Below, in pieces: positions 56,701-63,957 of a DNA stretch of 64,000 bases (position 1 is the first letter of the stretch; each line of letters begins with the position of its first letter). The notes below the pieces were generated by a model. That model was not told the origin of the DNA and did no database searches. It saw only the letters and a list, made by a program, of their open reading frames with translations. The DNA is taken from assembly GCA_001421095.1 (NCBI GenBank), contig LIIK01000005.1, forward strand, positions 21,167 through 85,166. The letters are read 5' to 3'. The stretch is from Candidatus [Bacteroides] periocalifornicus. Lineage in GTDB: Bacteria; Bacteroidota; Bacteroidia; Bacteroidales; CAJPTX01. The position numbers were made by a program, and so were the translations under genes.

Positions 56701-59700
56701 GTGGGTCACCCGAGGCTCTATCGGGATCTTCCCGAGTGGCGAGTAGATGAACGTCGTGCTCCCCATTGGCACTATTGCCCCCATGCTATTTACCGTATGC
56801 TCTACTGTTCCATTTGCCGAGGGGTTAAGTGGATCCACCACGCATTCCAGCCGTATGGGTATCAATTCGCCGAAGGGTTCTTGCGTAGAAAGATCCACGG
56901 GAATGTTGAGCGTTACATTCTCCATGCCCTTTAGGCTCGGCACGGTGTAGGATTCTCGCCACTCCCCACTTCGGTAGATCTTAAACAGCACATCCTTAAG
57001 CTCATCGGTACCCAGATTCTCCAGCAGTACCTTGAACTTGCCTACTCCGAGATTTGCCCCATCTGTAGGTGTAGCCAACGAGGTCAGTTTAATGGCTTTG
57101 GTCTTTGTGGGACGCTCTACCGCCACTCGGGTTATCGCAAAACCGTCGTCAGTCGACTGCCCCACGAACTCTATTACAATCTGGTGCTTCTGTCCTGGTT
57201 TTAGCGCATAGCACCACTCCTGTCCGAACCCTGTGGCCATATTCACCGTAGTACCCAGGAGGCTGGTGAGCAGTTCATCGCCATTTTCGCCTGCCAGCAC
57301 CCGCATACGAGCTGTTGTGCGATCAAGGCTGCTAGGGGTGTTCAGACCACCCGATATGTGGAGTAAAATCTCCTCGCTAGCGGGGATGTCGGTGAGGTCC
57401 AGCTCGCACATCCGCACAGTCCCCATATTGGGCGCATTCTTATCCTTGTTGAAGTAGTTGCTAGCGTCAAATCCCTCGAGCTTTTTGGTGCAGACCAACC
57501 CCAAGAAATTTGAACCCAGCGGCATATTGCTACCTATGGTGCGCTTATCGTAGTAGGAATACATGTTGGCTCCCGCCTCGATGCCAAAGTATCGCGAGGG
57601 ATACTTCACAAAGGTCTCCTCAAAGGGCAACTCGGCTAACGACAGTTTAACGGGTACCGAATAGTTCGCCACCACCCCTACAGCCCTTTTGCCCAGTGAG
57701 CCTCCGGGCAATTTTGCTGCCACCGTCAGTATTGGGCGTTCGATGCCCTCCAACCTCTGCGCAGGCACAGCGAATTGGGATTCGCTGGCAGCTGTTTGTC
57801 CTAGGGATTGGAATTCTGGATTATCGGTATCCGGATTCATCAGCAGCACCTCGTAGCCTTGGGTAGCGGCTGCATTCCCATCCCACTTAAGCAGCCAGCC
57901 AGCCGTGCCGCAACCGCTCCGTTCTAGCGTCACTCCAGTAGGCTGAGGTGCTATGGTGAAGGGATGTGGGCTTTTGGCTACACGCCCCTCGGCATCTATC
58001 ACCCGAACCATAGCCTTATCGGTTAGCGGTGCATCTGTAGGAATACCCAGCGGTAGCGCGCTGCTCTTATCGCTCAGCCTTGCGATATGCTGCCAGCTAG
58101 CCCCCTCATCGTAAGAAAGCTCTATGGTGTAGGGCGTTGCCACATTCTCCAGAACCACGTACATTCTCCCCCCTGGTACGCAAAGCATGCCGTCGGCAGG
58201 GGCTATCACCCGAGGCTGATCTGTATCAAAATACCAAACAAGGCTGTAGAGCTGTTCACCCTTGTCCACGGCTCTTGCATTTACATGGACTGTAAATTCC
58301 TTCAAGCCAACAAGTTCATCAGCATTGAGGGTTACCTGCTCTATGTTGTTCAGGGTGTCCCGCATGCGGATGGCCAGATCCTCCAAATGCCCCATGGTGT
58401 GGTTGCAAACCCAAGGAAGGAAAACTTGCCCACTAACCTCTAGGCTGAGGTCGAGGTCGTTCACCATCACCTTATCTCGGTATTTGTAGGCCTTGGCCAC
58501 AGCGGGGTCATTCCATGTGAGCATTACTCGCAGCCCCTTGCAGCCTGCTGGTATCGCTATTGTCTGTGAGTATGTATTACCCACCGTGATTCCGCCTTCA
58601 TGATGCCATCCATTCTCCAGCGTTACCACCGCCTGCTCAGCATTCATGATGCCGTAGCCGTATTGGAAGTCAGGCCCAGGGCGACCGGCATCAGTTGCGG
58701 TATTAGCCAGCACCCCCCTGAGTAGCGACGAGGGGATTTCAGCACCGCTGTATAGCTGCCCGTAGCGTTCGCTTACCAGCGCGGCGTGCCCTGTAACCGT
58801 GGGGCAAGCCATGCTGGTACCGCTCATCCTTTGGTATTTATTGCCCGACACAGTGCTCCAGACATCCTTCCCCTTGGCGCATACCGTGGGGAACATGCGT
58901 CCGTCATCCTGCGGTCCCCAACAGCTGAAACTCGTCATTTTCCCCTGCGCATCCACCGCGCCTACCTGGATTATATTCTTGGCCCTGTTGGTGCTAGTTC
59001 CGTATCCACGTTTGCCGTACAGGCGTTCTATATCGGCTTGGCAGGCCTCTTGGTCATTGCCCGCTGCAAAGATATGGGTAAGCGTAGGGTACTTTGTTGT
59101 GAGCAGGTCTAGGTTCAGGTCAGATTCTCGGTAGCCGAAGCTCTCTATCTCCTCGCAATTCTCGCGAAGGTAGATACCGTAAGAGTTTTGGGTGAGGGTG
59201 ATATCGTATGCCTCTCTGGCTATAGCCATCTCTTGCTGCGCGCTCAGCCCATTTCGCTGCTCGTTGAAGTTGTAGGTCCAGGCTTGTGCCAGCGGGGCCA
59301 TGCCGCGGGCGTTAGGGTCGAGGTATCCACTGCCGAGAACCGAACCTGTAACGTGGGTGCCGTGGTCGTGCCACAGTTCGTACTCCTGCACATGTACCCG
59401 CTTCCCGAAATCTACATGCGGACTCACGCTTGCATCCCATATACCCACATGCACCCCCTTTCCCAGCAGTCCGCGCCCTCCGAGTTCTGCCGGGGCATTC
59501 AGTACGCTGGCTCGTCCTAGTATCCGTCCCTGGTGGTTGAGGAGCTTCGGGCTCTGTGGCTGTAGCCCTATAGAGAGTACCCATGGCAGCTTCGCCACCT
59601 GTCTTACGGAGTCTACGGGAATGCTAGCATAGGCAGCGTGGAATAGTTCTGCCACCTCGGCATCCTTTGCGCCCGCTTTGTTCAACGCCTGCTCTATCAG

Positions 59701-60180
59701 TGTCCGTGGCGCATTCTCTGCGAACCTTACCACTGTTTTCACCAGACTGCCCTCCCTGGCATAGGAGGGGATTGCGCCCTGCTGTAGAGCTGCGGTCAAT
59801 TTCCATTCTGGCCGCGCGGGTACTACCGACACTAGGCTCGTACCCCTAGCCAATGCATAGGGTTCAGCACCCTTTTCCACCAGGGCCCAGTAGGCGTTGC
59901 CGCCCAGGTAGTCGCCGAGCACGATGCCGTTTCGCAGTAGCTTCGCCAGTTCTTGCTGGTTGGGTTGCTGTCTAAGCTGTATTAGAGCGTTGTAGTACCC
60001 CTCCGTGCTTAGCCCAAGCGCTAGCCGTGCGCCCCTAGCCGTCCCCTTAGCCCAAGCCTGCGCATTCTGTTCTGGCACAAAGCTGTACCCTCCTATATGG
60101 ACTGTCTGCTGCCCAAAAGCCGCAGTGCAAGTTGCCAGCAGAAATGCCGCAACCCATCCCAAAAAGTAATTTTGCCTCAT
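50788..60180 (-). CDS. Giant T9SS-secreted subtilisin-family protein 3 (3130 aa)
   Basis: Third S8 paralog. Signal peptide MRQNYFLGWVAAFLLATCTA to about residue 24 (AFGQQ); the frame opens 12 codons earlier, but ATG 60180 gives the proper signal. The prodomain extends to about 235 and includes ARPEWKL. The catalytic residues Asp249 (GIWDAS), His273 (DHGTHVTGS), Asn375 (AAGND) and Ser456 (SGTSMACPT) are all present. The further order of domains is as in its paralogs: GEVED-type at about 1383-1527 (ALWVDWNDNGLFDPEE, GDVQDC), LamG-like, MBG-like (YIYGDDPVDAKL), InlB-type repeats around a choice-of-anchor/MAM-like domain, then three carboxypeptidase-regulatory-like repeats, and a T9SS sorting domain (AMPNPFNSELTLKG...GVYLVVVQGEGEMRVLRVLKQ). 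It should cross the outer membrane by T9SS and be either released or attached to A-LPS. Substrate unknown. Confidence 0.9.
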   Translation of the reverse strand: MRQNYFLGWVAAFLLATCTAAFGQQTVHIGGYSFVPEQNAQAWAKGTARGARLALGLSTEGYYNALIQLRQQPNQQELAKLLRNGIVLGDYLGGNAYWALVEKGAEPYALARGTSLVSVVPARPEWKLTAALQQGAIPSYAREGSLVKTVVRFAENAPRTLIEQALNKAGAKDAEVAELFHAAYASIPVDSVRQVAKLPWVLSIGLQPQSPKLLNHQGRILGRASVLNAPAELGGRGLLGKGVHVGIWDASVSPHVDFGKRVHVQEYELWHDHGTHVTGSVLGSGYLDPNARGMAPLAQAWTYNFNEQRNGLSAQQEMAIAREAYDITLTQNSYGIYLRENCEEIESFGYRESDLNLDLLTTKYPTLTHIFAAGNDQEACQADIERLYGKRGYGTSTNRAKNIIQVGAVDAQGKMTSFSCWGPQDDGRMFPTVCAKGKDVWSTVSGNKYQRMSGTSMACPTVTGHAALVSERYGQLYSGAEIPSSLLRGVLANTATDAGRPGPDFQYGYGIMNAEQAVVTLENGWHHEGGITVGNTYSQTIAIPAGCKGLRVMLTWNDPAVAKAYKYRDKVMVNDLDLSLEVSGQVFLPWVCNHTMGHLEDLAIRMRDTLNNIEQVTLNADELVGLKEFTVHVNARAVDKGEQLYSLVWYFDTDQPRVIAPADGMLCVPGGRMYVVLENVATPYTIELSYDEGASWQHIARLSDKSSALPLGIPTDAPLTDKAMVRVIDAEGRVAKSPHPFTIAPQPTGVTLERSGCGTAGWLLKWDGNAAATQGYEVLLMNPDTDNPEFQSLGQTAASESQFAVPAQRLEGIERPILTVAAKLPGGSLGKRAVGVVANYSVPVKLSLAELPFEETFVKYPSRYFGIEAGANMYSYYDKRTIGSNMPLGSNFLGLVCTKKLEGFDASNYFNKDKNAPNMGTVRMCELDLTDIPASEEILLHISGGLNTPSSLDRTTARMRVLAGENGDELLTSLLGTTVNMATGFGQEWCYALKPGQKHQIVIEFVGQSTDDGFAITRVAVERPTKTKAIKLTSLATPTDGANLGVGKFKVLLENLGTDELKDVLFKIYRSGEWRESYTVPSLKGMENVTLNIPVDLSTQEPFGELIPIRLECVVDPLNPSANGTVEHTVNSMGAIVPMGSTTFIYSPLGKIPIEPRVTHKISGRVLFTDNGGVLRPYGQGEESLLKFVPENPNMRVRVRFSKFSTVAGDGKLAIYTEQVPPSLSLTGLRARAVLSGKLNGLDVQPYTYISEAADGGLTFYFHSGEGEVAEGWMAEVDLVPMENPLALLQVSATMQGAENAVDMPIVVRILNRWNTVQRDVKVRVIGEAGELFNEMVCLEPDENDIELTQRLKVRKADPIYLKVAIEGNDSQAADNVQEVFAIYDRYCIPTDLPSMASFEEIYLKSLGSYEQKVELDRWKTRGMRYRLESPVKLYTAEGKANLQIEFGGSEIPVNWGVALWVDWNDNGLFDPEERQEAPLVRGGLNNPTFVYPLGEYSTGVKRVRIMVGPVAELGNPCLPPSKGDVQDCSVALLPGIYPGRNDLALSKVAIGESGNNLSAKQPIKLLLTNRSDTEYVGSVKILATVDGKPLAVEEVTITAGELKPFDGQKEIVLKQTADFSELGKHTVQVALLDNPVQENNILADSVYCATTAPDGPYWLNTQSLLKGDEWVEVGGVPNVLAGIYRWTMELMFLLDSPQFATLIETEGFQVYTTYRMVDEIPDNAIAIVVGQQLAWTPAGSIAPGVWHHLAVSVEAAYDGGSLIRVTVDGKPCELTKKGSSSAPYFGERGKEWMRLGSKLNGGIKLFRAHRTVLESGSIKPFQYIRDAEGNLPDMCVAEFAFDNGSKNDKCYSEADMVAGVHTKTVARLENGDGGIWKRLNQLVAGFKCPSLVKTEIADDGGYLLTFAQGTNLALVEGSVIPTIPSVRFYKDGSEISTSTNFDFTSPMAIEARADLFGQQGIVQVVNLTAKLEEPSSKELLALKLDPSLNPGLLGEVVADPIAQTCVLQVTAGTIDDPGRVKLSFSVSPGAKLLLKGNELKSDVSEVNLTTPVALEVRAANGESQFYEVRLALSQSIVWNLSELNYIYGDDPVDAKLSTSSALPISVTSTAPNVATLANGTLRIGKPGTTTLTALQAGGNCWDSALPVSKTITVSRRATSVAVRNTKYNAGYPLHLALDYSTLVNPPDTLQMPDPFALGRFTVQDKEGKVVQPSGTLPVGKYTVKAIGSTPYNTDCYTVTTADGEFEVVQADRWRVEIHITDGSLPLAGATVLLDGESAESNSDGVVVYYLKEGAKYTFKLSKPGYSSAELPVDLTKGEDKSLSITLQPATLELKYTIATAGQGVILGSSTQHLAPGSAGTPVMASPADGFLFDQWSDGRKDNPRVDSNLTASSEFKALFSARTYSLTYRIGEGGKLVSGDLQQQLAYDADGSRVEVAPEEGYWFIGWSDGRTSAIRTDRKVKGDISVTARFGKYYQLPGMCNFEQQALTEGWYTESKGTVHNPWTVTNAGQAGCAPLTGYFAACKSDGLDPELHTISYLYSPRYILGDNWEGALIVSMNYAAKMFQQVDRFELQVRVGEGAWKILQKFDVSAYPALARVAVKSQELAGKPFVQFRWLYDAPTSSFAVEVDNIAIAKRTPGELTLHYAAEPAAGGSFAKVNADGSQQLGVEEQQIEQGHAPVDIVAIPAAGYEFVCWSNGDTTPQLHIESSVFAECTYTAYFRDATLAQLSYRVLPVDAGTVTIEGSEGSEQTVVKGGDAKLATAIPAAGYRFVRWDPYGITALAWRQSQVRESMMITAVFEPIEAVDAQFTVLDEAANPLQNATIQVEDKSLSTNAMGKATTRLTVGSRPFRAHLEGYTPSSGYINVTSFTPASATITLLKGYTVTFAVSDEYDAPVEGVTVEVWSNDYNESGLTGANGNALFLTHTGSYSYRVSKGGYASKLGTFYMDAQARGQRVILARITQLVTFTVTDGKNPIAKAQIVLLNGKNDTIVTDVHGKAVCRLADGEYNYVVKASSYTDERGQIKVAGQPIEKSVVLKAIGTNGIPHTQQLANVEAMPNPFNSELTLKGLTYAHQIQVLTVGGVPVLLHVLACPQEQITLALGHLPSGVYLVVVQGEGEMRVLRVLKQ

Positions 60181-60240
60181 AGTACGCAAAACGCTTTGAT
60201 TTTCAAGTTCAAGCAATAGAATCCGTTACCCCGAAATGCG

Positions 60241-60250
60241 CCGCAAGGTA
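60241..60250 (-). promoter_or_regulatory. Candidate promoter decamer of giant S8 gene 3
   Basis: Minus strand TACCTTGCGG, about 60 bases before the start codon; identical in sequence and position to the element before giant gene 1. Confidence 0.4.
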
Positions 60251-60423
60251 TATAGAATCTATGATTACCGTGAAGCCCAACGAGCAAAATCCCCATTTTT
60301 GGCTATTTTTACCCGCAGCAGAACGTAGATTCTAACTATTAATATCGATTCTACTTCTAAGAGATTCCCCCAATTTACTGTAGATTCGGAGGTTATTCAC
60401 TCCTATACCCCATCATAGGGCTT

Positions 60424-60455
60424 TTTGCCTCTTTCCAGAAACTGGCCTACATTTG
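60424..60455 (+). promoter_or_regulatory. Promoter of the BspA-like cargo gene
   Basis: TTTG at 60424-60427, 20 bases, TACATTTG at 60448-60455. A full consensus match; the leader to ATG 60570 would be about 105 nt. Confidence 0.75.
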
Positions 60456-60569
60456 CGGCTCTAGAGCAGTGCGAAAATAGGGCAATGGGTACACCTCCAA
60501 TGGGTAAATACTCAAATACCTGAATTTCAATGTATTCCTTTCCATTTGCAAACCAACAAATATACATAC

Positions 60570-63467
60570 ATGCAGTTCAAAATTTCCCTACTTACTACCG
60601 CATTCCTCGCCCTGCTGTTGGGCGGAGTGCATGCCCAGAAAACGGGTAATGGTACAGAGTTCATCACGCTCTGGGACACGAACAAGCCAGCCACAGAAGA
60701 GGTAAAGGTGAATGGCTCCACTGCAACCAAGAGCAGTGAGATGCAGATCTGGTTCCCAGGTATTGGTAGCGGCTATGAGCTCCAGTACAGAGGGGTGAAT
60801 GAAGACGCTTGGCACGACGTAGATCAGGATCCCATCACCTCCCAGGAGGGGGCTGCCGTGCAAATCACATTCCCCAGTGCCGGCCAGTATTACGTGAAAG
60901 CTGGCCCTGACAAGTTCACGGGGTTCAGGATGAGCGATGATGGCGATATGTATGGCGATGCCGGCAGGCTCGTTCGAATAGTATCGTGGGGTACGGTGCA
61001 GTGGGCTGAAGGGGGGCTTGCCAGTGCCTTTGAGGGCTGCGAAAACCTTGAGGCGCTCCCGCTCACCAATGATCCCGATTTTGGGGCAAACGCCAAGGCG
61101 ACCCTCAAGATTGGTGGAGACCTCGGTAGCATGTTCTTGGATTGTAGGCAGCTCTGCGAGAAGAATGCCGAGGGGAATGTAGATTGGACCCTTACCTCGT
61201 GGGATGTGAGCCAGGCCACTGGCACAGAGTGGATGTTTGCCAACTGCGAGAAGTTCAACGCCGATCTCTCCACCTGGCAAACGGGGAATGTTACCAACAC
61301 CCATGCGATGTTCCAAGGCTGCCCTCTGTTCAACGGCGACCTGTCTGGCTGGAATGTGGGTAAGGTAACGAAGATGCATGCCATGTTCCAAGGGTGTACG
61401 GCTTTCAACGGCGACCTTAGCAAGTGGAACGTGAGCAGCGTAAAATTCGCCAGCGATATGTTCGCGGCTTGCACCTCGTTCAATTCCGATCTTTCGGGCT
61501 GGGATGTAAGCAACGTAATGAGCGCAACCTCCATGTTCCAGGGCTGTACCGCCTTCAATGCCGACCTCTCGGGCTGGAATGTGGGCAAAGTAATGAGTTT
61601 TGAGAGCATGTTCCAGGGCTGTACCGCCTTCAATGCCGACCTCTCCGCGTGGAATGTGGCCAGCGCTACCAACTTCCGCAGCATGTTCAAGAATTGTGCA
61701 GCCTTCAATTGCCCGCTGGGGAATTGGAAACCCGCAAATATCTTCTCTGGAGATGGAATGTTCACCGGAATCGGCTTAACACCAGAGAACTGGGATCATC
61801 TCCTTATCGGCTGGGCCACCTTAGCCGATGCTGCTGATGTTAGCGCAAATATTAAGCTCGACGCTCCAGGAGTTAAGCACACCGCCCGAAGCGAAGAGGC
61901 CATCAACGCCCTTAAGACCAAAAAGAACTGGCAGATTACCGATGCAGGGCTAGCCGATAATCCCTACACCTACAGCCAGCCTACCCAGATAGTGGCCAAC
62001 CCTGGCAGCATCTCTTTGGGGGTAGGCGACGTTAAGCAACTTAAGGATCTTATAGTCATCAATTATACTCCAGCAGAGGCTACCTACAAAAACCTCCACT
62101 GGACGGTAGACGATCCTACCGTTGCCACCGTTACACCTGCCGGCACGGTAAAGGTGCTGAGCACGGGCGCTACCAACCTTAAGGCTACCACCCTCGACGG
62201 AGCGGCTACGCTTACCGTAACCCTTACGGTCGGTACAGCCACTACCTACAAATTGATATTCAATGCCAAGGGAGGCACGTTCGCTGACGGGAAGGAGATC
62301 TTTGAGACTACGGTAGCCGAGGGGCACCTGGTAACAGCCCCCAACCCTGCGCCAAAGAAGGCCCGCTATGTACTCGAGGGCTGGTATACCTCAGAGGATT
62401 ACGCAACCAAATTCACTTTTGGCACGGCTATCTCTAGCGATCTCACCCTCTACGCCAAGTGGGAACCCCGCACCACGTGCACCGTCATACTCCATTCCAA
62501 CGGTGGGAAGTTTGCCGATGGCACTGACACCCAAACCCTCACGGTGAATATTGACGAGACGCTCAACCTCGACGCCCACAAGCCTACCCGAAAAGACCAT
62601 AAAGTGGCGGGATGGTATGCCGATGCCTTATGCCAAACGCCCTACAACCCTGCTCCCGTTGTCGATGATCTCGAGCTTTGGGTTAAGTGGAAGCAAGCCT
62701 CTACGTTTGCCGTGAGCTTCTACGCCAACAAGGGGACTTGGGGCAAGAAATGGGATGAAATGAAAAACGTATACGTCGACATCGTAGAGTGGGGCGTGGT
62801 GGTAGAAGAGGGCCAGAAGGCGGTATTACCCCCAGAACCCACTCGCGAAGACTATAGGTTCGCAGGCTGGTATCAAGACTCCGTGTCATTCTCCGTACCC
62901 TTCGATCACGAGCTTCCCATTCATGACAATGTGAAAGTGTTCGCCAAATGGGAGCAGACCATGTGCACATTGACCTTCCACGCAAACTACGGGAAGTTCC
63001 CCAGCGGCGAATCTACTCGCACAGTGAAGGTTCAGATAGGCACACCTGCCGCCAAGCCAGCTAAGCCTGAGGAGTTGCCTACCCGTAGCGGTATGAAGCT
63101 TGTAGGGTGGGGTAAGACCACAGATGGCAAGCCTCCCTACGATTTTTCAACCCCCGTAACGGGCAATCTGACCCTCTATGCCGTGTGGGAGAAAGATGGA
63201 GATGACAAAAAGCTCACTCCTGTGGAAGATCCCAGCCTGACGCTAGTGCGGGTAGCTCCCAGCCCCTTCTCCAGCAGCCTCACCCTCCTGAACACCCAGC
63301 CTGACACCCGCTATGCGGTGTATACGGCGAGCGGGGCGCTAGTGGCCAGCGGTATCTGCACCAGCCAAACTAGCATGCTGGATACCCAAGATTGGCCCGC
63401 GGGGCTCTATATCGTCCAGCTAACCACCCCTGTGGGCATTCGCACCATTCGTGCGGTGAAGCGCTAG
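60570..63467 (+). CDS. BspA-like leucine-rich repeat protein with InlB-type repeats, T9SS cargo
   Basis: A 965-residue surface or secreted protein. The signal peptide is MQFKISLLTTAFLALLLGGVH with cleavage near AQ; the frame opens 8 codons earlier at a TTG, but ATG 60570 fits the signal. After an N-terminal beta domain, about eight 25-residue DUF285/BspA-like repeats follow (about residues 222-405; MFQGCTAFNADLSGWNV pattern). An Ig-like domain comes next (about 470-560), then four Listeria-Bacteroides/InlB B-type repeats (AKGGTFADG...YVLEGWYTSEDY...LTLYAKW). The final 75 residues are a T9SS sorting domain (APSPFSSSLTLLN...GLYIVQLTTPVGIRTIRAVKR). BspA-like proteins mediate adhesion to host proteins or other bacteria, so an adhesin role is inferred. 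It is divergent from giant gene 3. Confidence 0.9.
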   Translation: MQFKISLLTTAFLALLLGGVHAQKTGNGTEFITLWDTNKPATEEVKVNGSTATKSSEMQIWFPGIGSGYELQYRGVNEDAWHDVDQDPITSQEGAAVQITFPSAGQYYVKAGPDKFTGFRMSDDGDMYGDAGRLVRIVSWGTVQWAEGGLASAFEGCENLEALPLTNDPDFGANAKATLKIGGDLGSMFLDCRQLCEKNAEGNVDWTLTSWDVSQATGTEWMFANCEKFNADLSTWQTGNVTNTHAMFQGCPLFNGDLSGWNVGKVTKMHAMFQGCTAFNGDLSKWNVSSVKFASDMFAACTSFNSDLSGWDVSNVMSATSMFQGCTAFNADLSGWNVGKVMSFESMFQGCTAFNADLSAWNVASATNFRSMFKNCAAFNCPLGNWKPANIFSGDGMFTGIGLTPENWDHLLIGWATLADAADVSANIKLDAPGVKHTARSEEAINALKTKKNWQITDAGLADNPYTYSQPTQIVANPGSISLGVGDVKQLKDLIVINYTPAEATYKNLHWTVDDPTVATVTPAGTVKVLSTGATNLKATTLDGAATLTVTLTVGTATTYKLIFNAKGGTFADGKEIFETTVAEGHLVTAPNPAPKKARYVLEGWYTSEDYATKFTFGTAISSDLTLYAKWEPRTTCTVILHSNGGKFADGTDTQTLTVNIDETLNLDAHKPTRKDHKVAGWYADALCQTPYNPAPVVDDLELWVKWKQASTFAVSFYANKGTWGKKWDEMKNVYVDIVEWGVVVEEGQKAVLPPEPTREDYRFAGWYQDSVSFSVPFDHELPIHDNVKVFAKWEQTMCTLTFHANYGKFPSGESTRTVKVQIGTPAAKPAKPEELPTRSGMKLVGWGKTTDGKPPYDFSTPVTGNLTLYAVWEKDGDDKKLTPVEDPSLTLVRVAPSPFSSSLTLLNTQPDTRYAVYTASGALVASGICTSQTSMLDTQDWPAGLYIVQLTTPVGIRTIRAVKR
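61233..61782 (+). repeat. 75-bp in-frame tandem repeat array
   Basis: Repeat starts (ATG of each MF motif) fall at 61233, 61308, 61383, 61458, 61533, 61608, 61683 and 61758, exactly 75 bp apart. The units starting at 61533 and 61608 share their first 38 bases exactly, a sign of recent duplication or conversion. Confidence 0.9.
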
Positions 63468-63492
63468 TTTAAGGAAACGTTGCGAAATTAGG

Positions 63493-63523
63493 AGTGGGCG
63501 ACCCCAGCGGTCGCCCACTTTTT
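63493..63523 (+). terminator. Terminator of the BspA-like cargo gene
   Basis: A perfect 11-bp stem, AGTGGGCGACC with its complement, around a 5-base loop, then TTTTT. Confidence 0.92.
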
Positions 63524-63599
63524 ATGTGGCTTTCCCCTTCCTGTAGTAAAGCGAATCCCATTTCTATCAATGGCGAGATTGGCCATTGCGCGCTTGGTA

Positions 63600-63638
63600 G
63601 GGGCGGTGCTGTAGGGGCGGCCCGAAAGTTGCCCGCCC
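63600..63638 (+). repeat. 39-base dispersed repeat, copy B
   Basis: 34 of 39 bases identical to 34904-34942, same orientation, again next to REP-like dyads. Confidence 0.75.
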
Positions 63639-63756
63639 ACCCCGAGTGCCCGCCCTAACCAACGCCGCGTCGCGATTAAGGGCGCCGCATCGCGATTGAT
63701 GGTGGCCGCTTCATGATAAAGACCATAGGTTCCCATAATTGGGAGGCGTGAAGGCG

Positions 63757-63785
63757 GATTACGACGCGGCACGCCGCGTCGCTAC
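63757..63785 (-). repeat. REP-like dyad element (copy 2, inverted)
   Basis: The palindrome CGACGCGG-CACG-CCGCGTCG at 63762-63781. Read on the minus strand, its flanks match GTAG...TCGTAAT, as in the copies at 35121 and 63930. Confidence 0.8.
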
Positions 63786-63929
63786 GTCCTCTAAGAAACT
63801 GGAGAATAGGTTTTAAACCGCGTATTCCAAAAGGGAGGCCGCGGCGAAAGACTCGTATGGGGTCAATCTTTCTTTATAGGGATCTTCTTGTAAATCGGTT
63901 CTAACAGGCAATCCCATTTCTCGAAGATG

Positions 63930-63957
63930 GTAGCGACGCGGCGTGCCGCGTCGTGAT
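63930..63957 (+). repeat. REP-like dyad element (copy 3)
   Basis: CGACGCGG-CGTG-CCGCGTCG at 63934-63953 with flanks GTAG and TGATT. With copy 2 it forms a pair in opposite orientation about 170 bp apart. Confidence 0.8.

Larger units (their letters stand above)
60181..60569. other. Divergent promoter region of two cargo genes
   Basis: Holds the minus-strand decamer of giant gene 3 (60241-60250) and the plus-strand promoter of the BspA-like gene (60424-60455). It is AT-richer than coding DNA. Nothing else is clear. Confidence 0.6.

Noticed and set aside
60588..61765. Two long minus-strand frames (267 and 291 codons) opposite the BspA-like gene
   Set aside because: Their repeats merely mirror the 75-bp units of the plus-strand gene.
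61233..61782. Regular 75-bp repeats considered as a CRISPR array
   Set aside because: They are contiguous, in frame and coding; there are no spacers.
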